Source of the DNA: JAWXCM01 sp034408745
GTDB taxonomy: Bacteria; Acidobacteriota; Terriglobia; Bryobacterales; Bryobacteraceae
NCBI GenBank assembly: GCA_034408745.1
Contig: JAWXCM010000278.1
Coordinates: forward strand, 1 to 45,081
Length of the DNA stretch: 45,081 nt
Reading direction: 5' to 3'
Of the stretch, positions 32,749 to 41,630 are shown one piece after another (the stretch's first letter is position 1; the number at the start of each line of letters is the position of its first letter). Under the pieces are notes generated by a model. It did not search any database. It was not told the origin of the DNA and saw nothing but the letters and a program-made list of their open reading frames with translations. The position numbers and the translations under genes were made by a program.

Positions 32749-33291
32749 ATGAAATGTACTGTTCTTCTTGCCCTGTTCGTGGCCTGCCTCGCCGGGCAGA
32801 CACCGGACAAGGACAAAGACAAAGACAAGCTTGCGCCCTACTTCCCCACGCCCCCTTCCATCGTTTTGCGCATGCTGCAACTCACTGAACTGAAAAAGGG
32901 CGAGAAGATGTTCGACATTGGCAGCGGCGACGGGCGCATCGTAGTTATGGCTGCGAAGCGGTTCGGTGCCGACAGTACCGGAGTCGAACTGGACGAATCG
33001 TTGTGCCGCTTCAGCGTTGGCGAAATCAAGCGCCAAAAGCTGGAAAAGACGGCCAAAATCGTCTGCGCCGACGCGGCAAAGCAGGATTACAGCCCGGCCG
33101 ACGTAATCACCATTTATCTCCTGCCTGAGTTCAACGCAAAACTACGGCCAATTCTGGAAAAACAGCTGAAAAAGGGCACCCGAATCGTGGCGCACGATTT
33201 CGAGTTTGAGGGCTGGAAAGCCGATAAGATCGAACACGTTGAGGACGACGGGGAAGGCCGCAGCCACACCATCTTCGTCTACCGCCGCTAG
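32749..33291 (+). CDS. Signal-peptide-bearing SAM-dependent methyltransferase-like protein
   Basis: 180 residues. MKCTVLLALFVACLAGQ reads as a signal peptide, followed by a charged linker KDKDKDK. Then comes a complete small class I methyltransferase core: KMFDIGSGDGRIVVMAAKRF (motif I), STGVELDESL (acidic motif II), KIVCADAAKQDYSPADVITI (motif IV region) and the beta-hairpin end. It resembles the DOT1/Erg6-like small methyltransferases. SAM is normally absent outside the cytoplasm, so either the leader is a membrane anchor facing inwards or the protein acts unusually. The sensor kinase start codon follows after 6 bp. Confidence 0.83.
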   Translation: MKCTVLLALFVACLAGQTPDKDKDKDKLAPYFPTPPSIVLRMLQLTELKKGEKMFDIGSGDGRIVVMAAKRFGADSTGVELDESLCRFSVGEIKRQKLEKTAKIVCADAAKQDYSPADVITIYLLPEFNAKLRPILEKQLKKGTRIVAHDFEFEGWKADKIEHVEDDGEGRSHTIFVYRR

Positions 33292-33297
33292 CACCCC

Positions 33298-34485
33298 ATG
33301 CAGGTCGCGCACACTGAATCCACAGGCTATCGTACCCTCCAGACATCGGTTCCGCTGCTCTGGCGCCAACACCTCGGCATACTCCGGGTGGTGCTGGGAG
33401 CGTGCGCGCTCTTCATTTACGTCTGGATTCCCGTCAGCTGGTCCCTGTTCGTAGCGCCGGCGCTGGTGGCCTATACCGTCTGGGCCGCGTGGTCGGCATT
33501 CCGGCAGCACTCCTGGAGCTTCGACACCCCCATCGTCCTGCTGGTGATGGATTTCCTGCTGTTCGCATCGGCGGCAGGCCATCCCACTGAGGTCGGCCTG
33601 TGGCTCGCCACCGTGGCGTATTTCTATCTGCTGACCCAAACCGGCCTGTTGCATCACTGGCACGCCGTCGTTGGCGTTGTCGCCGCCACCGTCGCGTTCT
33701 TCGCCGTAGCACACCCCGATCCCGCCTCGCGGCTGTGGCCTGCCATCGTGCTCGGCGGCTGCCTCGGCGCGGTTCTCGCTATCCAGCGGCGAACCATGGA
33801 GGAGCGGCTCGCACTGGCACTGCGTCGATCCGTACTTTCCCGGTCGGAGGCCGAACTGGCCCGCGAACAGGAACGCCAAAGAATTGCCGCCGATTTTCAC
33901 GACGGGCCGCTGCAGAGTTTTATCGGATTTCAAATGCGGCTCGAAATCATCCGCAAACTGATGAGCCGCGACTCCGATGGCGCCATGCGGGAACTGGTCC
34001 AGTTGCAGGACCTCGGCCGTTCCCAGGTCACCGAGCTGCGAGCTTTCGTACGCGGCATGCAACCCGCCGAGGTGACACCCAGCACTCTCAGCTCCGAAAT
34101 CCGCGAAGCTGTCGAACATTTCGAACGCGACAGCGGCATCACGACGGAGTTGTTTTGCGGGGACTTGTCGCTCCTCGACGAATCCATGATTTTGGATGTG
34201 CTGCAAATCGTCCGGGAAGTTCTGAACAACGCCCGCAAGCACTCCAAAGCGTCCCGCGTCAGGCTGGAAGTGGAAGCGGACACTGACATGCTGCGCGTGC
34301 GCGCGGAGGACGATGGCTCTGGCTTCCCCTTCAGCGGAGCCTTCAGTCTGGAAGAACTGGAAGTGCTGCGCCTCGGACCGCGAAGCATTCAGCGCCGCGT
34401 TCGAACCCTCGGCGGTGAGATGACGCTCGACTCCCGGCCAACGGAAGGCAGCACCCTGACCATTGAGATCCCGGTCGCAAAATGA
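33298..34485 (+). CDS. Membrane sensor histidine kinase (NarL/DesK type)
   Basis: 395 residues. Residues ~25-165 contain five or six membrane helices (VVLGACALFIYVWIPVSWSL, PIVLLVMDFLLFASA, VVGVVAATVAFFAVA), forming an integral-membrane sensor without a periplasmic domain. A HisKA_3 helix follows with the phosphoacceptor in IAADFHDGPLQSFIGFQMRL (His201). The HATPase shows VREVLNNARKHSKASRV (N box) and EDDGSGFPFSG (G1 box). No response regulator is next to it, so the partner is elsewhere. It overlaps the lipoprotein gene by 4 bp and follows the methyltransferase by 6 bp. Confidence 0.9.
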   Translation: MQVAHTESTGYRTLQTSVPLLWRQHLGILRVVLGACALFIYVWIPVSWSLFVAPALVAYTVWAAWSAFRQHSWSFDTPIVLLVMDFLLFASAAGHPTEVGLWLATVAYFYLLTQTGLLHHWHAVVGVVAATVAFFAVAHPDPASRLWPAIVLGGCLGAVLAIQRRTMEERLALALRRSVLSRSEAELAREQERQRIAADFHDGPLQSFIGFQMRLEIIRKLMSRDSDGAMRELVQLQDLGRSQVTELRAFVRGMQPAEVTPSTLSSEIREAVEHFERDSGITTELFCGDLSLLDESMILDVLQIVREVLNNARKHSKASRVRLEVEADTDMLRVRAEDDGSGFPFSGAFSLEELEVLRLGPRSIQRRVRTLGGEMTLDSRPTEGSTLTIEIPVAK

Positions 34486-35492
34486 AGCGCGCGACCCCCG
34501 CAATCCTGGCCCTCGCACTCACGGGCTGCGGAGGCCATTATGCGGATTTCACGCTGCCACGCCTCGAACCCAAACCAGGCGCGGTACGGTGGACCTGGGA
34601 AGTTCGGCCCGACCCCGTCCAGAGCCGCGGTCCCGCGGGAACATTCGATGCCGCGGACGCTCTGAACCCGTCCGTCGTGCGTACCCCCGCACGCACTTTG
34701 CTCAACCTCTATTCGGGTTACGACGGAAAAGCCTGGCACACCGCCGCATCTACTTCGACCGACGGCATCGCATGGACGCGAGGCACAAAGATTCTGTCGC
34801 CCGATCCCTCCACCTGGGAAGGCGACTACATCGCCGCAAATGGGTTCGTTTTGTACGGCGGCGCCAGCGGCTTCCTCTACTGGTATCAGGGCGGCCGGGT
34901 ACCGCGCATCGGCCTCGCCACCTCGTCCGACGGGTCCGCATGGCAGAAGCACGGAACACCGGTCCTCGACGCGGGACCGCGTGGAAGCTGGGATGAACGC
35001 GGTGTCGCCGACCCCTGCGTCATCCGCATCGGCTCCACGTACGTCATGTACTACCTCGGCCAGGACCGCGCCCGGCGTCAGCAACTTGGTGTAGCCCGAT
35101 CCACAGACGGCGTCAAATGGGAGAAGTTCCGCGGCAATCCCGTGCTGGAGCTCGGACCACCTGGCGCGTTCGATGAGACAGGGCTCGGCGAGCCAGCCGT
35201 CTGGCAGGAGCAGAGCTCGTACTGGATGTTGTACACCGCCCGCGATCCCAAAGAATTTCGCCGCCTCGGGCTGGCACGTTCGCAGGACGGCGTTCGCTGG
35301 GAGCGCGTCACCGCGAAGCCCGTGCTTACCGGCGATCAGCCATGGAACTCGGCCGTCGTTTGCGACCCCACGGTGGAGCCGACACCCGATGGCGTGCGAG
35401 TCTGGTTTGGCGGGGGCAACCGGCCCGAGCCAGCCGAAAACCTCAACGGCCAGATTGGCTACGGTGTGCTCCGTCTCCGCATCGGAGAATAA
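34482..35492 (+). CDS. Lipoprotein with five-bladed beta-propeller (glycoside-hydrolase 43/130-like)
   Basis: 336 residues. The leader MKRATPAILALALTGCGGHY ends in the lipobox LTGC, so it is lipid-anchored. Repeats of the type LGVARSTDGVKWEKFRGNPV and IGLATSSDGSAWQKHGTPVL, together with WDERGVADPCVIRIGSTYVM, match the five-bladed propeller fold shared by GH43, GH32 and GH130. Asp in VADPCV and Glu in GLGEPAVW are candidate active-site residues. Activity on a glycan or glycoside is inferred from fold only. It overlaps the kinase gene and is 4 bp before bshA. Confidence 0.82.
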   Translation: MKRATPAILALALTGCGGHYADFTLPRLEPKPGAVRWTWEVRPDPVQSRGPAGTFDAADALNPSVVRTPARTLLNLYSGYDGKAWHTAASTSTDGIAWTRGTKILSPDPSTWEGDYIAANGFVLYGGASGFLYWYQGGRVPRIGLATSSDGSAWQKHGTPVLDAGPRGSWDERGVADPCVIRIGSTYVMYYLGQDRARRQQLGVARSTDGVKWEKFRGNPVLELGPPGAFDETGLGEPAVWQEQSSYWMLYTARDPKEFRRLGLARSQDGVRWERVTAKPVLTGDQPWNSAVVCDPTVEPTPDGVRVWFGGGNRPEPAENLNGQIGYGVLRLRIGE

Positions 35493-35496
35493 CGGC

Positions 35497-36597
35497 ATGA
35501 GAATCGGCATCACCTGCTACCCAACCTACGGGGGCAGCGGCATCGTCGCCACCGAGCTTGGTCTCGAACTGGCCCAGCGCGGGCACGAAGTCCATTTCAT
35601 TTCGTACGCAAATCCTATCCGCCTCGACCCCGGCACGCCCAACGTGCACTACCATGAGGTGGAAGTATCGCAATACCCCCTCTTCCATTTCCCGCCGTAC
35701 TGTCTGGCTCTCGCGTCACGGATGGTAGAGGTGGCCGAGGTGTATGAGCTCGACTTACTGCACGTCCACTACGCCATACCGCACTCGCCCGCGGCGCTGC
35801 TGGCTCAGCAGATGATGGCACCGAAGCGGAAGCTCCCATTTGTCACCACGCTGCACGGAACCGACATCACGCTGGTCGGCGCCGACCGTTCTTACTTCCC
35901 AATTACTAAGTTCTCTATCGAGCAGTCGAACGCAGTTACTACCATAAGCAGCTATATGGAACAGCGCACGCGCGAAGTCTTCGGTGTGCAGAATCCCATT
36001 CAGGTCATTCACAACTTCGTCAACGTCGACCTGTACAAGCCGGCCGTGGATCGAGGTGCGGACAAGGTACTGATTCATATCTCGAATTTCCGCCCGGTGA
36101 AGCGAGTGAACGACTGTATCCGTATCGTCGCGAAGGTGCGTGAGCAGGTGCCCGATGTGCACCTGCTGATGGTCGGCGATGGTCCCGACCGCGCGCCGGC
36201 GGAGATGCTGGCCTGCGAGCTCGGAGTGCGCCGCAACGTGACGTTCCTCGGTAAGCAGGATCATGTGGAGCGCATCATCCCGAAGGCCCACGTACTGCTG
36301 CTGCCCAGCGAACTGGAAGCGTTCGGCCTGGCCGCACTGGAGGGGATGTCGTGTGGCGTGGTGCCTGTGTCGACAGACGCGGGCGGGGTGCCCGATCTGG
36401 TCACGCACGGAGTCGACGGCTTCCGCGAGAAGGTGGGCGATACCGATTCTCAGGCCGTGCGTGTGACGGAGTTGCTCACCGACGACGCGCTGTTCGAGCG
36501 CATGTCAGCCGCGGCACGTCAAACTGCCGTGGACCGCTTCACCAGCGCCGCCATCATCCCGCAATACGAGCTCTGCTACAGGATGTTACTGCCATGA
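35497..36597 (+). CDS. bshA: N-acetyl-alpha-D-glucosaminyl L-malate synthase
   Basis: 366 residues, a family-4 GT-B glycosyltransferase. It joins GlcNAc from UDP-GlcNAc to malate, the first step of bacillithiol synthesis. The start MRIGITCYPTYGGSGIVATE and the donor and acceptor regions (FVTTLHGTDITLVGADRSYF, ISNFRPVKRVNDCIRIV, SELEAFGLAALEGMSCGVVP) match BshA closely; the E-x7-E element is SELEAFGLAALE. ATG 35497 is chosen over frames starting upstream because it opens the conserved Rossmann start. It follows the lipoprotein stop by 4 bp. bshB and bshC are not in the window. Confidence 0.93.
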   Translation: MRIGITCYPTYGGSGIVATELGLELAQRGHEVHFISYANPIRLDPGTPNVHYHEVEVSQYPLFHFPPYCLALASRMVEVAEVYELDLLHVHYAIPHSPAALLAQQMMAPKRKLPFVTTLHGTDITLVGADRSYFPITKFSIEQSNAVTTISSYMEQRTREVFGVQNPIQVIHNFVNVDLYKPAVDRGADKVLIHISNFRPVKRVNDCIRIVAKVREQVPDVHLLMVGDGPDRAPAEMLACELGVRRNVTFLGKQDHVERIIPKAHVLLLPSELEAFGLAALEGMSCGVVPVSTDAGGVPDLVTHGVDGFREKVGDTDSQAVRVTELLTDDALFERMSAAARQTAVDRFTSAAIIPQYELCYRMLLP

Positions 36598-36644
36598 CGC
36601 CAACGGAAGACACTGCACCTCGACAGACAAAGGCCGCCAACCAA

Positions 36645-39600
36645 CTACTTCAGGAAGTCGGCAAACTCAACGCTGTTCAGGATATTGAGCGCAGCAGTTG
36701 GAACCGTCGTGCCGGCTTGTATCTGTGCCGTGAGCGCATTTCGCTCCGTAGTTGTGGGATCCCGTTGAAGCAACCCGGCATAGAGCAGAAATGCGATCAG
36801 CCGGGGACTCGTACCGCCCTGGAACTCCGGTGAGGCCAGAAAGCCAAGTGCCATGTTTGTTCGGCTGCCGACCCCGCTGCTGAGCACGGCCGCCTGACCA
36901 GAGACCTCCGTCGCACTCGGCTCACGGAGCAAAACCTGGCGATACAAAACCCGGACATAGTTCTCGTTACTAAGTGCTCCGTTCTGCAACTGGAACTCGA
37001 GACCGTTAATGAAGTTCGTCACCAGTCCCGGTGAGCTGACTACACCGCTCAGAAGCGCCCCGCGTTGAAAGATCCAGCCGTTGAATTCAGCGTCGCGGTT
37101 CAGCAACCCCACATAAAGACCAGCCACAAACCGTCCCTTTACGTTGAACTCCTGAGAGCCGAAAAAGTTGACAACCATATCCGCGCGGGAAGTTCCTGTG
37201 TTGAGGGATGCGGACTGGGCTGCGAGTTCGGCGGCCGTGGGCAGTCGGCCCAGAAACGCGAAGTAGACGAGTTGCACGAAGCGTTCATTGGAGGTCAACG
37301 AATTGCCGGACTGACCGATTGTCATCGTCGCAGTTCCGACGTAGACCGACAGTGTCCGAGCCTGAGTAGAGAAGTTGGGATACACGGTGAAGGATTGACT
37401 GAATGTGCCGGGAGCATTTCCTTCACCGGGATTCGCGGTGACAGATGGCGGCTGCTGAACCGCCCACCGGCACTGAGTGCCCGTCAGGGTCAAAGTCGCG
37501 TTGTAGATTCCACCTGTGGCCGAGGTGGTAATCGCACTCGGACTGAGACTGAAATTACAATCAGCCGACTGGTTGACCGTAAAGGTCCGCCCACCCACCA
37601 TGGTCAGAGTGCGACCGGCGACGACGATGGTTCCGGAGCGGGCAGCCCCGGTATTAGGACTGACGTTGTAGCCGACGTCTGCCGGTCCAACGCCTTTGAT
37701 CCCCGCCGGAAGGGCGATCCAGTCCACAGCACTCGATGCGGTCCATTCGCAAACAGCGCCTGTTGTCAGCCGCACGACGCCGCTTCCACCGCTGCCGTGG
37801 ACAGGCTGCGCGGTCACGGACTCTGCCGAAAACGTACACGTGTTCGCCTCCTGGCGGATAGTGACCGATTGTCCAGCCGCGCTGACGATGGCGGTTCGTG
37901 CCGGCCCAGCATTCGGGTCGGCGATCCAGCCTGCCGTGCCGCTTCCGCTGCCGCTGCCAAGCCCAGCAACCTTCAGCCACTGAGCATCGGACACAACTGT
38001 CCACGGACAACCCGTGGGGGCGATCAGTGTCAGCGAGCCGCTGCCGCCCGCAGTCGGCGGCGCTACACTGCCGGATGCGGTCAGCGAGTAGCTGCAAGTG
38101 GAGCCACCCTGAAAGACAGGCACGCTCATTCCACCGAATCCCAGAGTCCCGCTCCTGTTAGCTGTGGCCCCGTTGGCCGCCGCGGTGAACGTCACAACGC
38201 CGGATCCGGTCCCGACCGCCGGCACTACGCTCAGCCACTGGGGAATGTCGGTCCAGTTCCACGCGCATCCCGCAGCGACCGTCACCTGCGACTGAACCGA
38301 TCCTCCCGAGGCGGAGAATCCTGTGGGTAGCGGGGCCACCGATCCCAGACAGGTACCCGCCGCAGGGACAACCCAGTTCCCGAAGTCCTGCACCAGGGTA
38401 CGGGACGACAAATCGTTTACAAAGACCTGAAGTGGCACAGATCCGGCCAGCCCCGCCGCGAACGTGACGGTCAGGTCTACCAGCACCTGGCGGTCGGTTG
38501 GAGTCAGGACCGAGACCTCGCTGGCTTTTACCGAACAGTACGGAGTGGTCAACACCGTGCCGGACCCGACGGTCGCTGTCTGCCCGGACAGCTCGAGTGT
38601 TCTCGACGCCACTGTCAGGGACAGCAAGCATCGCGCGGAACCCGAGCCTGCGCTGAACTGGACCGTACGAATATCTTCTGCTCCGTTCGGGTCCTCGGCA
38701 ATGATGCGAAAAGCCTGGCGAGCGCCCCCACCCGAGGCCGGTGTCAGCGTCGCCAGTGACGGAGAACGCAAGGGCAGTATCATCCATGGGCCCTTCGATA
38801 TCCAACCCGTCGCATTGCCCGCTGTGTCCAGTCCGCTGCCCCAGAGCTGCTGTGCACCGAAGAACTGAGGACTAAACGTTACGCTTACAAACCACACGTA
38901 CTTCCCATCGCCGATTGTCGTTGATGGGTCAACGGACGAATAAACAACCTGGCACTTCGAATTGGGAGGCGGCAGGAGCGGCAAGACCCGAGGATCGCTG
39001 GTCCAGCCGTTTCCAGCGTCATTGGCCAGGCGGATCTCGTTCGTGGCCGGCAGCAACTCCACAAGGCAGCCGTCCTTCGGTTCCGTCGTTGCGCCGATGA
39101 GAAAACGAACCCACTGAAGATCCTTGATTCCATTCGTCTCGCTCAAAGTAAGCCGGAAATCGGTGCGCCCGGGAAGGAATGAATTGGTCGAAGAAACGAT
39201 AGATTCCATCACGGGAGGAGTCTGAATCACAGCGAAGGTTCCCTTGCCCTCCCATGTGCCGCCCGCCCCGGCGGCATCGGTCGCGGTTGCGTAAATATTC
39301 TTTACACCGGCGAATTTCCCCCGGAACGCGATCGTCACGCCAAGAGCGGTCACAAAAGGGTCGCCGACATGAGAAAGCCCACCGCTTGCGTAGATTACGG
39401 TGCACTGGCTGTTGCCCAGGTTCGGATTACTGCCGTAGTTCACTACCTTCCAGTCGCTCCAGCCTGTGCCGGCGTCATTCGCAAGGCGGATCGACTGCGC
39501 TGCCGGATCCATCTCTACCGCGCAGCCCCCGGCGAGTGAGGTGGATGTGTTGAACAAGAGCCGGGTTGACTTCATGTCTGCCCAGCCGTTCTCATCCCGC

Positions 39601-41294
39601 CACTGAAAGCGGAAATGCTGCGTGCTTCCCGAACCGTTAAACAGGTCCAGAGCTCCGGTCACCGGAGCCGCGTTCATTCCTGAAGCCTGCCGTACAACCA
39701 CCACACGCTTGTCCACTACGATGACCGATTCACGTGTTGGCGCAGCGGTGTTCGCAGCTACCTGGTAGGACACGGTCGCATTACCTGTGCCGCTGGCAGC
39801 AGACGTGATTTTGACCCAGCCATCACGCGAAACGGCGCTCCAGTTGCACGCGGCCGGAGCTGTGACAACAAATGAACCGGACTCGGCTCCCGCGCCGTGC
39901 TCGCGGCTGGTGACCGATACGGTCGCACAACTCGGAATGTCACCAACCACCACCGTCAGTGCCGAGGCGGAAGCAGACGCTACGCGCAGAGTCTTCGAAG
40001 AGTACGGATCCTCCCAGGTTGTGGCGGACGGTTTCAACGGCGCATCGGCAAAGTCCAAAAACGCATTAGACGAGTTGGAGTTGGGAGTGAAGTCCAGCAG
40101 GTGTGTACGGCCAACGTACGTGCCTAAACCTCCGAACACGTTTGCCGGATCCTCAAAGTGAATCAGCGCTCCCGTGGTGAGTGCGGTGTCCAGACCGGTG
40201 TTGTACGATCCCGTCTTTTGGCGGTACTCGACATAGTACGCGCTGTCGGCGGTGCGCGGAATTTTCAGCAGCTTCAGACCCGCATTCGACGAATCGAGAG
40301 GCGTAAGCGTGAAAGTTCCTGAACCCGTGACGGTCTGCATTTCCGACGCTGACAGCCAGTTCAGAGCTGCCTTCTCGGGTCCGTTGAACTGGGCCCAGCT
40401 CGCGCCCATCGCGGATGAACGATCGCCGCCTTCATTGACCTCCCCTGTCGTTCCTGGCCAGCCGATTGCTTCACTGCCGTAGTCTCGCGTGCTGGAGTGG
40501 CGCAGTCCCAGCGCGTGGCCGTACTCGTGGTAACTCACCTCGGTGAAGAATGCCAAGTCGGGTAACCAGGTGAAACTGACCCACCATGCGGCAGGTCGCG
40601 GGGAGATATCAAAAGGCCGGTTCTGGCATCCAACATGGGAGAGTCCCCGGTAGCTGCAAGATTCGGATCTGGGAAACACGAAAAAAACACGGCGGTAGGC
40701 GGTCAGATCCACTGATTTCTGGACCAGAGCAATGGCCGCGCTCGCCATGGCGGTGCTCTCTTCGCAGGTGTAAGCCTGACTGAGCGTGAAAGGTCCCAGG
40801 ACATCGCCCGTCAGTGTGGAGCGCCCATAGGAGGCCTCCTGAACGAATCCCGCCACAGAGAATGCCGTCTTTGAGAAGAACGCGGGACCTAGTTCAGCCG
40901 CCGTCTTCGAGACCGGCTTTCCCGGGAAGCTGAGCAGGATCACCGCCGCTTTCTGCTCGCCCGTCGAGGAGCACAGGGCCACTTCTGCCGATTTGCTGCT
41001 GGTTTTACCAATCGCTGCGACGAGCTGCTCCACCGCCTCGACTGCTATAGTCTGACCCTGCTTTACGCCTCTTACCCGCACCGGGCCATCGCAGCCCGAC
41101 ATTGCCTGAGCTGCACGTCCCGTCAGGCCATACCGGCCGTCGGAAGTCTCCAGCCAGATCTCCGTTCTGTGACTTCCGTCCGTCAGATCGTAAACGAGGA
41201 CTTCAGGAACGCCGTCCCAGTGGGTACTCTCCTGAGCACTTGAACACAGGCACCCACTCACCAGGAGAATGAGGATTCGTGCCGTGGTTAACAT
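36645..41294 (-). CDS. Giant secreted metzincin with BACON repeats and DUF4214 tail
   Basis: 1549 residues from ATG 41294, chosen because MLTTARILILLVSGCLCSSA is a signal peptide; ATG 41318 and TTG 41354 only add a poor N-terminus. The metalloprotease part (~130-340) has VSYHEYGHALGLRHSS (HExxHxxGxxH, His256/260/266) and a Met-turn candidate SSAMGASW, as in M11/gametolysin-like enzymes. From ~456 come BACON domains, one early and several tandem ones from ~950 (for example CAWNWTDIPQWLSVVPAVGT, CPWTVVSDAQWLKVAGLGSG), with beta-sandwich modules between them. The last ~210 residues are DUF4214 repeats (FVQLVYFAFLGRLPTAAELA). BACON modules are thought to bind mucin or glycans. It probably degrades extracellular protein. 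Confidence 0.88.
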   Translation of the reverse strand: MLTTARILILLVSGCLCSSAQESTHWDGVPEVLVYDLTDGSHRTEIWLETSDGRYGLTGRAAQAMSGCDGPVRVRGVKQGQTIAVEAVEQLVAAIGKTSSKSAEVALCSSTGEQKAAVILLSFPGKPVSKTAAELGPAFFSKTAFSVAGFVQEASYGRSTLTGDVLGPFTLSQAYTCEESTAMASAAIALVQKSVDLTAYRRVFFVFPRSESCSYRGLSHVGCQNRPFDISPRPAAWWVSFTWLPDLAFFTEVSYHEYGHALGLRHSSTRDYGSEAIGWPGTTGEVNEGGDRSSAMGASWAQFNGPEKAALNWLSASEMQTVTGSGTFTLTPLDSSNAGLKLLKIPRTADSAYYVEYRQKTGSYNTGLDTALTTGALIHFEDPANVFGGLGTYVGRTHLLDFTPNSNSSNAFLDFADAPLKPSATTWEDPYSSKTLRVASASASALTVVVGDIPSCATVSVTSREHGAGAESGSFVVTAPAACNWSAVSRDGWVKITSAASGTGNATVSYQVAANTAAPTRESVIVVDKRVVVVRQASGMNAAPVTGALDLFNGSGSTQHFRFQWRDENGWADMKSTRLLFNTSTSLAGGCAVEMDPAAQSIRLANDAGTGWSDWKVVNYGSNPNLGNSQCTVIYASGGLSHVGDPFVTALGVTIAFRGKFAGVKNIYATATDAAGAGGTWEGKGTFAVIQTPPVMESIVSSTNSFLPGRTDFRLTLSETNGIKDLQWVRFLIGATTEPKDGCLVELLPATNEIRLANDAGNGWTSDPRVLPLLPPPNSKCQVVYSSVDPSTTIGDGKYVWFVSVTFSPQFFGAQQLWGSGLDTAGNATGWISKGPWMILPLRSPSLATLTPASGGGARQAFRIIAEDPNGAEDIRTVQFSAGSGSARCLLSLTVASRTLELSGQTATVGSGTVLTTPYCSVKASEVSVLTPTDRQVLVDLTVTFAAGLAGSVPLQVFVNDLSSRTLVQDFGNWVVPAAGTCLGSVAPLPTGFSASGGSVQSQVTVAAGCAWNWTDIPQWLSVVPAVGTGSGVVTFTAAANGATANRSGTLGFGGMSVPVFQGGSTCSYSLTASGSVAPPTAGGSGSLTLIAPTGCPWTVVSDAQWLKVAGLGSGSGSGTAGWIADPNAGPARTAIVSAAGQSVTIRQEANTCTFSAESVTAQPVHGSGGSGVVRLTTGAVCEWTASSAVDWIALPAGIKGVGPADVGYNVSPNTGAARSGTIVVAGRTLTMVGGRTFTVNQSADCNFSLSPSAITTSATGGIYNATLTLTGTQCRWAVQQPPSVTANPGEGNAPGTFSQSFTVYPNFSTQARTLSVYVGTATMTIGQSGNSLTSNERFVQLVYFAFLGRLPTAAELAAQSASLNTGTSRADMVVNFFGSQEFNVKGRFVAGLYVGLLNRDAEFNGWIFQRGALLSGVVSSPGLVTNFINGLEFQLQNGALSNENYVRVLYRQVLLREPSATEVSGQAAVLSSGVGSRTNMALGFLASPEFQGGTSPRLIAFLLYAGLLQRDPTTTERNALTAQIQAGTTVPTAALNILNSVEFADFLK

Positions 41295-41630
41295 ACGCCA
41301 GAAACCCTGATCAATCATGTCGGTTTCGTGCCGGACCTCGGCGACAAAGGTCAAGCGGCACCATCCCCAGTTGAGAGAGCTTCATTTGTGCAGGCATGTC
41401 TTTGGCCCGTTCGAATTATACGTCCAGAAGGACAGGGGTACACTTTTCCAGCATAACAGTGTCATGACGAAAATTTTGGTACCGAATTGTTTTCTGGGAG
41501 CACGGTTATCCGCGCCGGGCCCACAGGAGAAGCGCATCGCGGAAAAACATGGACGGCCTGGCGTACCGTGTCCTTCGAATCCGTGGCGTGCCGCGAGGCA
41601 TCATGAACATAGCCCACCCGCATCCCAGGT
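41295..41630. other. 336-bp divergent intergenic region, no gene
   Basis: This separates the protease gene (leftward) from uvrC (rightward). I see no convincing coding frame. It is more AT-rich around 41410-41510. Possible signals are TATGCT on the minus strand (41455-41450) for the protease, and ACACT/AGTGT arms (41440-41444, 41458-41462) 13 bp apart, which are too short to trust. For uvrC no clear -10 is visible close to its ATG. Confidence 0.5.

Noticed and set aside
32805..32829. GACAAGGACAAAGACAAAGAC-like tandem repeat as a mobile or regulatory repeat
   Set aside because: It encodes the in-frame Lys-Asp linker of the methyltransferase, a simple coding repeat.
31603..33036. 477-codon minus-strand frame
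   Set aside because: It crosses two convincing plus-strand genes and has a Gly/His/Val-rich composition without any motif.
33142..34518. 458-codon minus-strand frame opposite the histidine kinase
   Set aside because: The kinase H, N and G boxes are on the plus strand; this is an antisense shadow.
36594..36833. A possible small gene whose ATG overlaps the bshA stop (ATGA)
   Set aside because: Most of it is antisense to the conserved DUF4214 end of the protease, it has no recognisable motif, and one overlap of this kind can be chance.
41440..41462. ACACT/AGTGT arms in the protease-uvrC intergenic region as an operator
   Set aside because: Five-base arms 13 bp apart are expected by chance; nothing else supports it.
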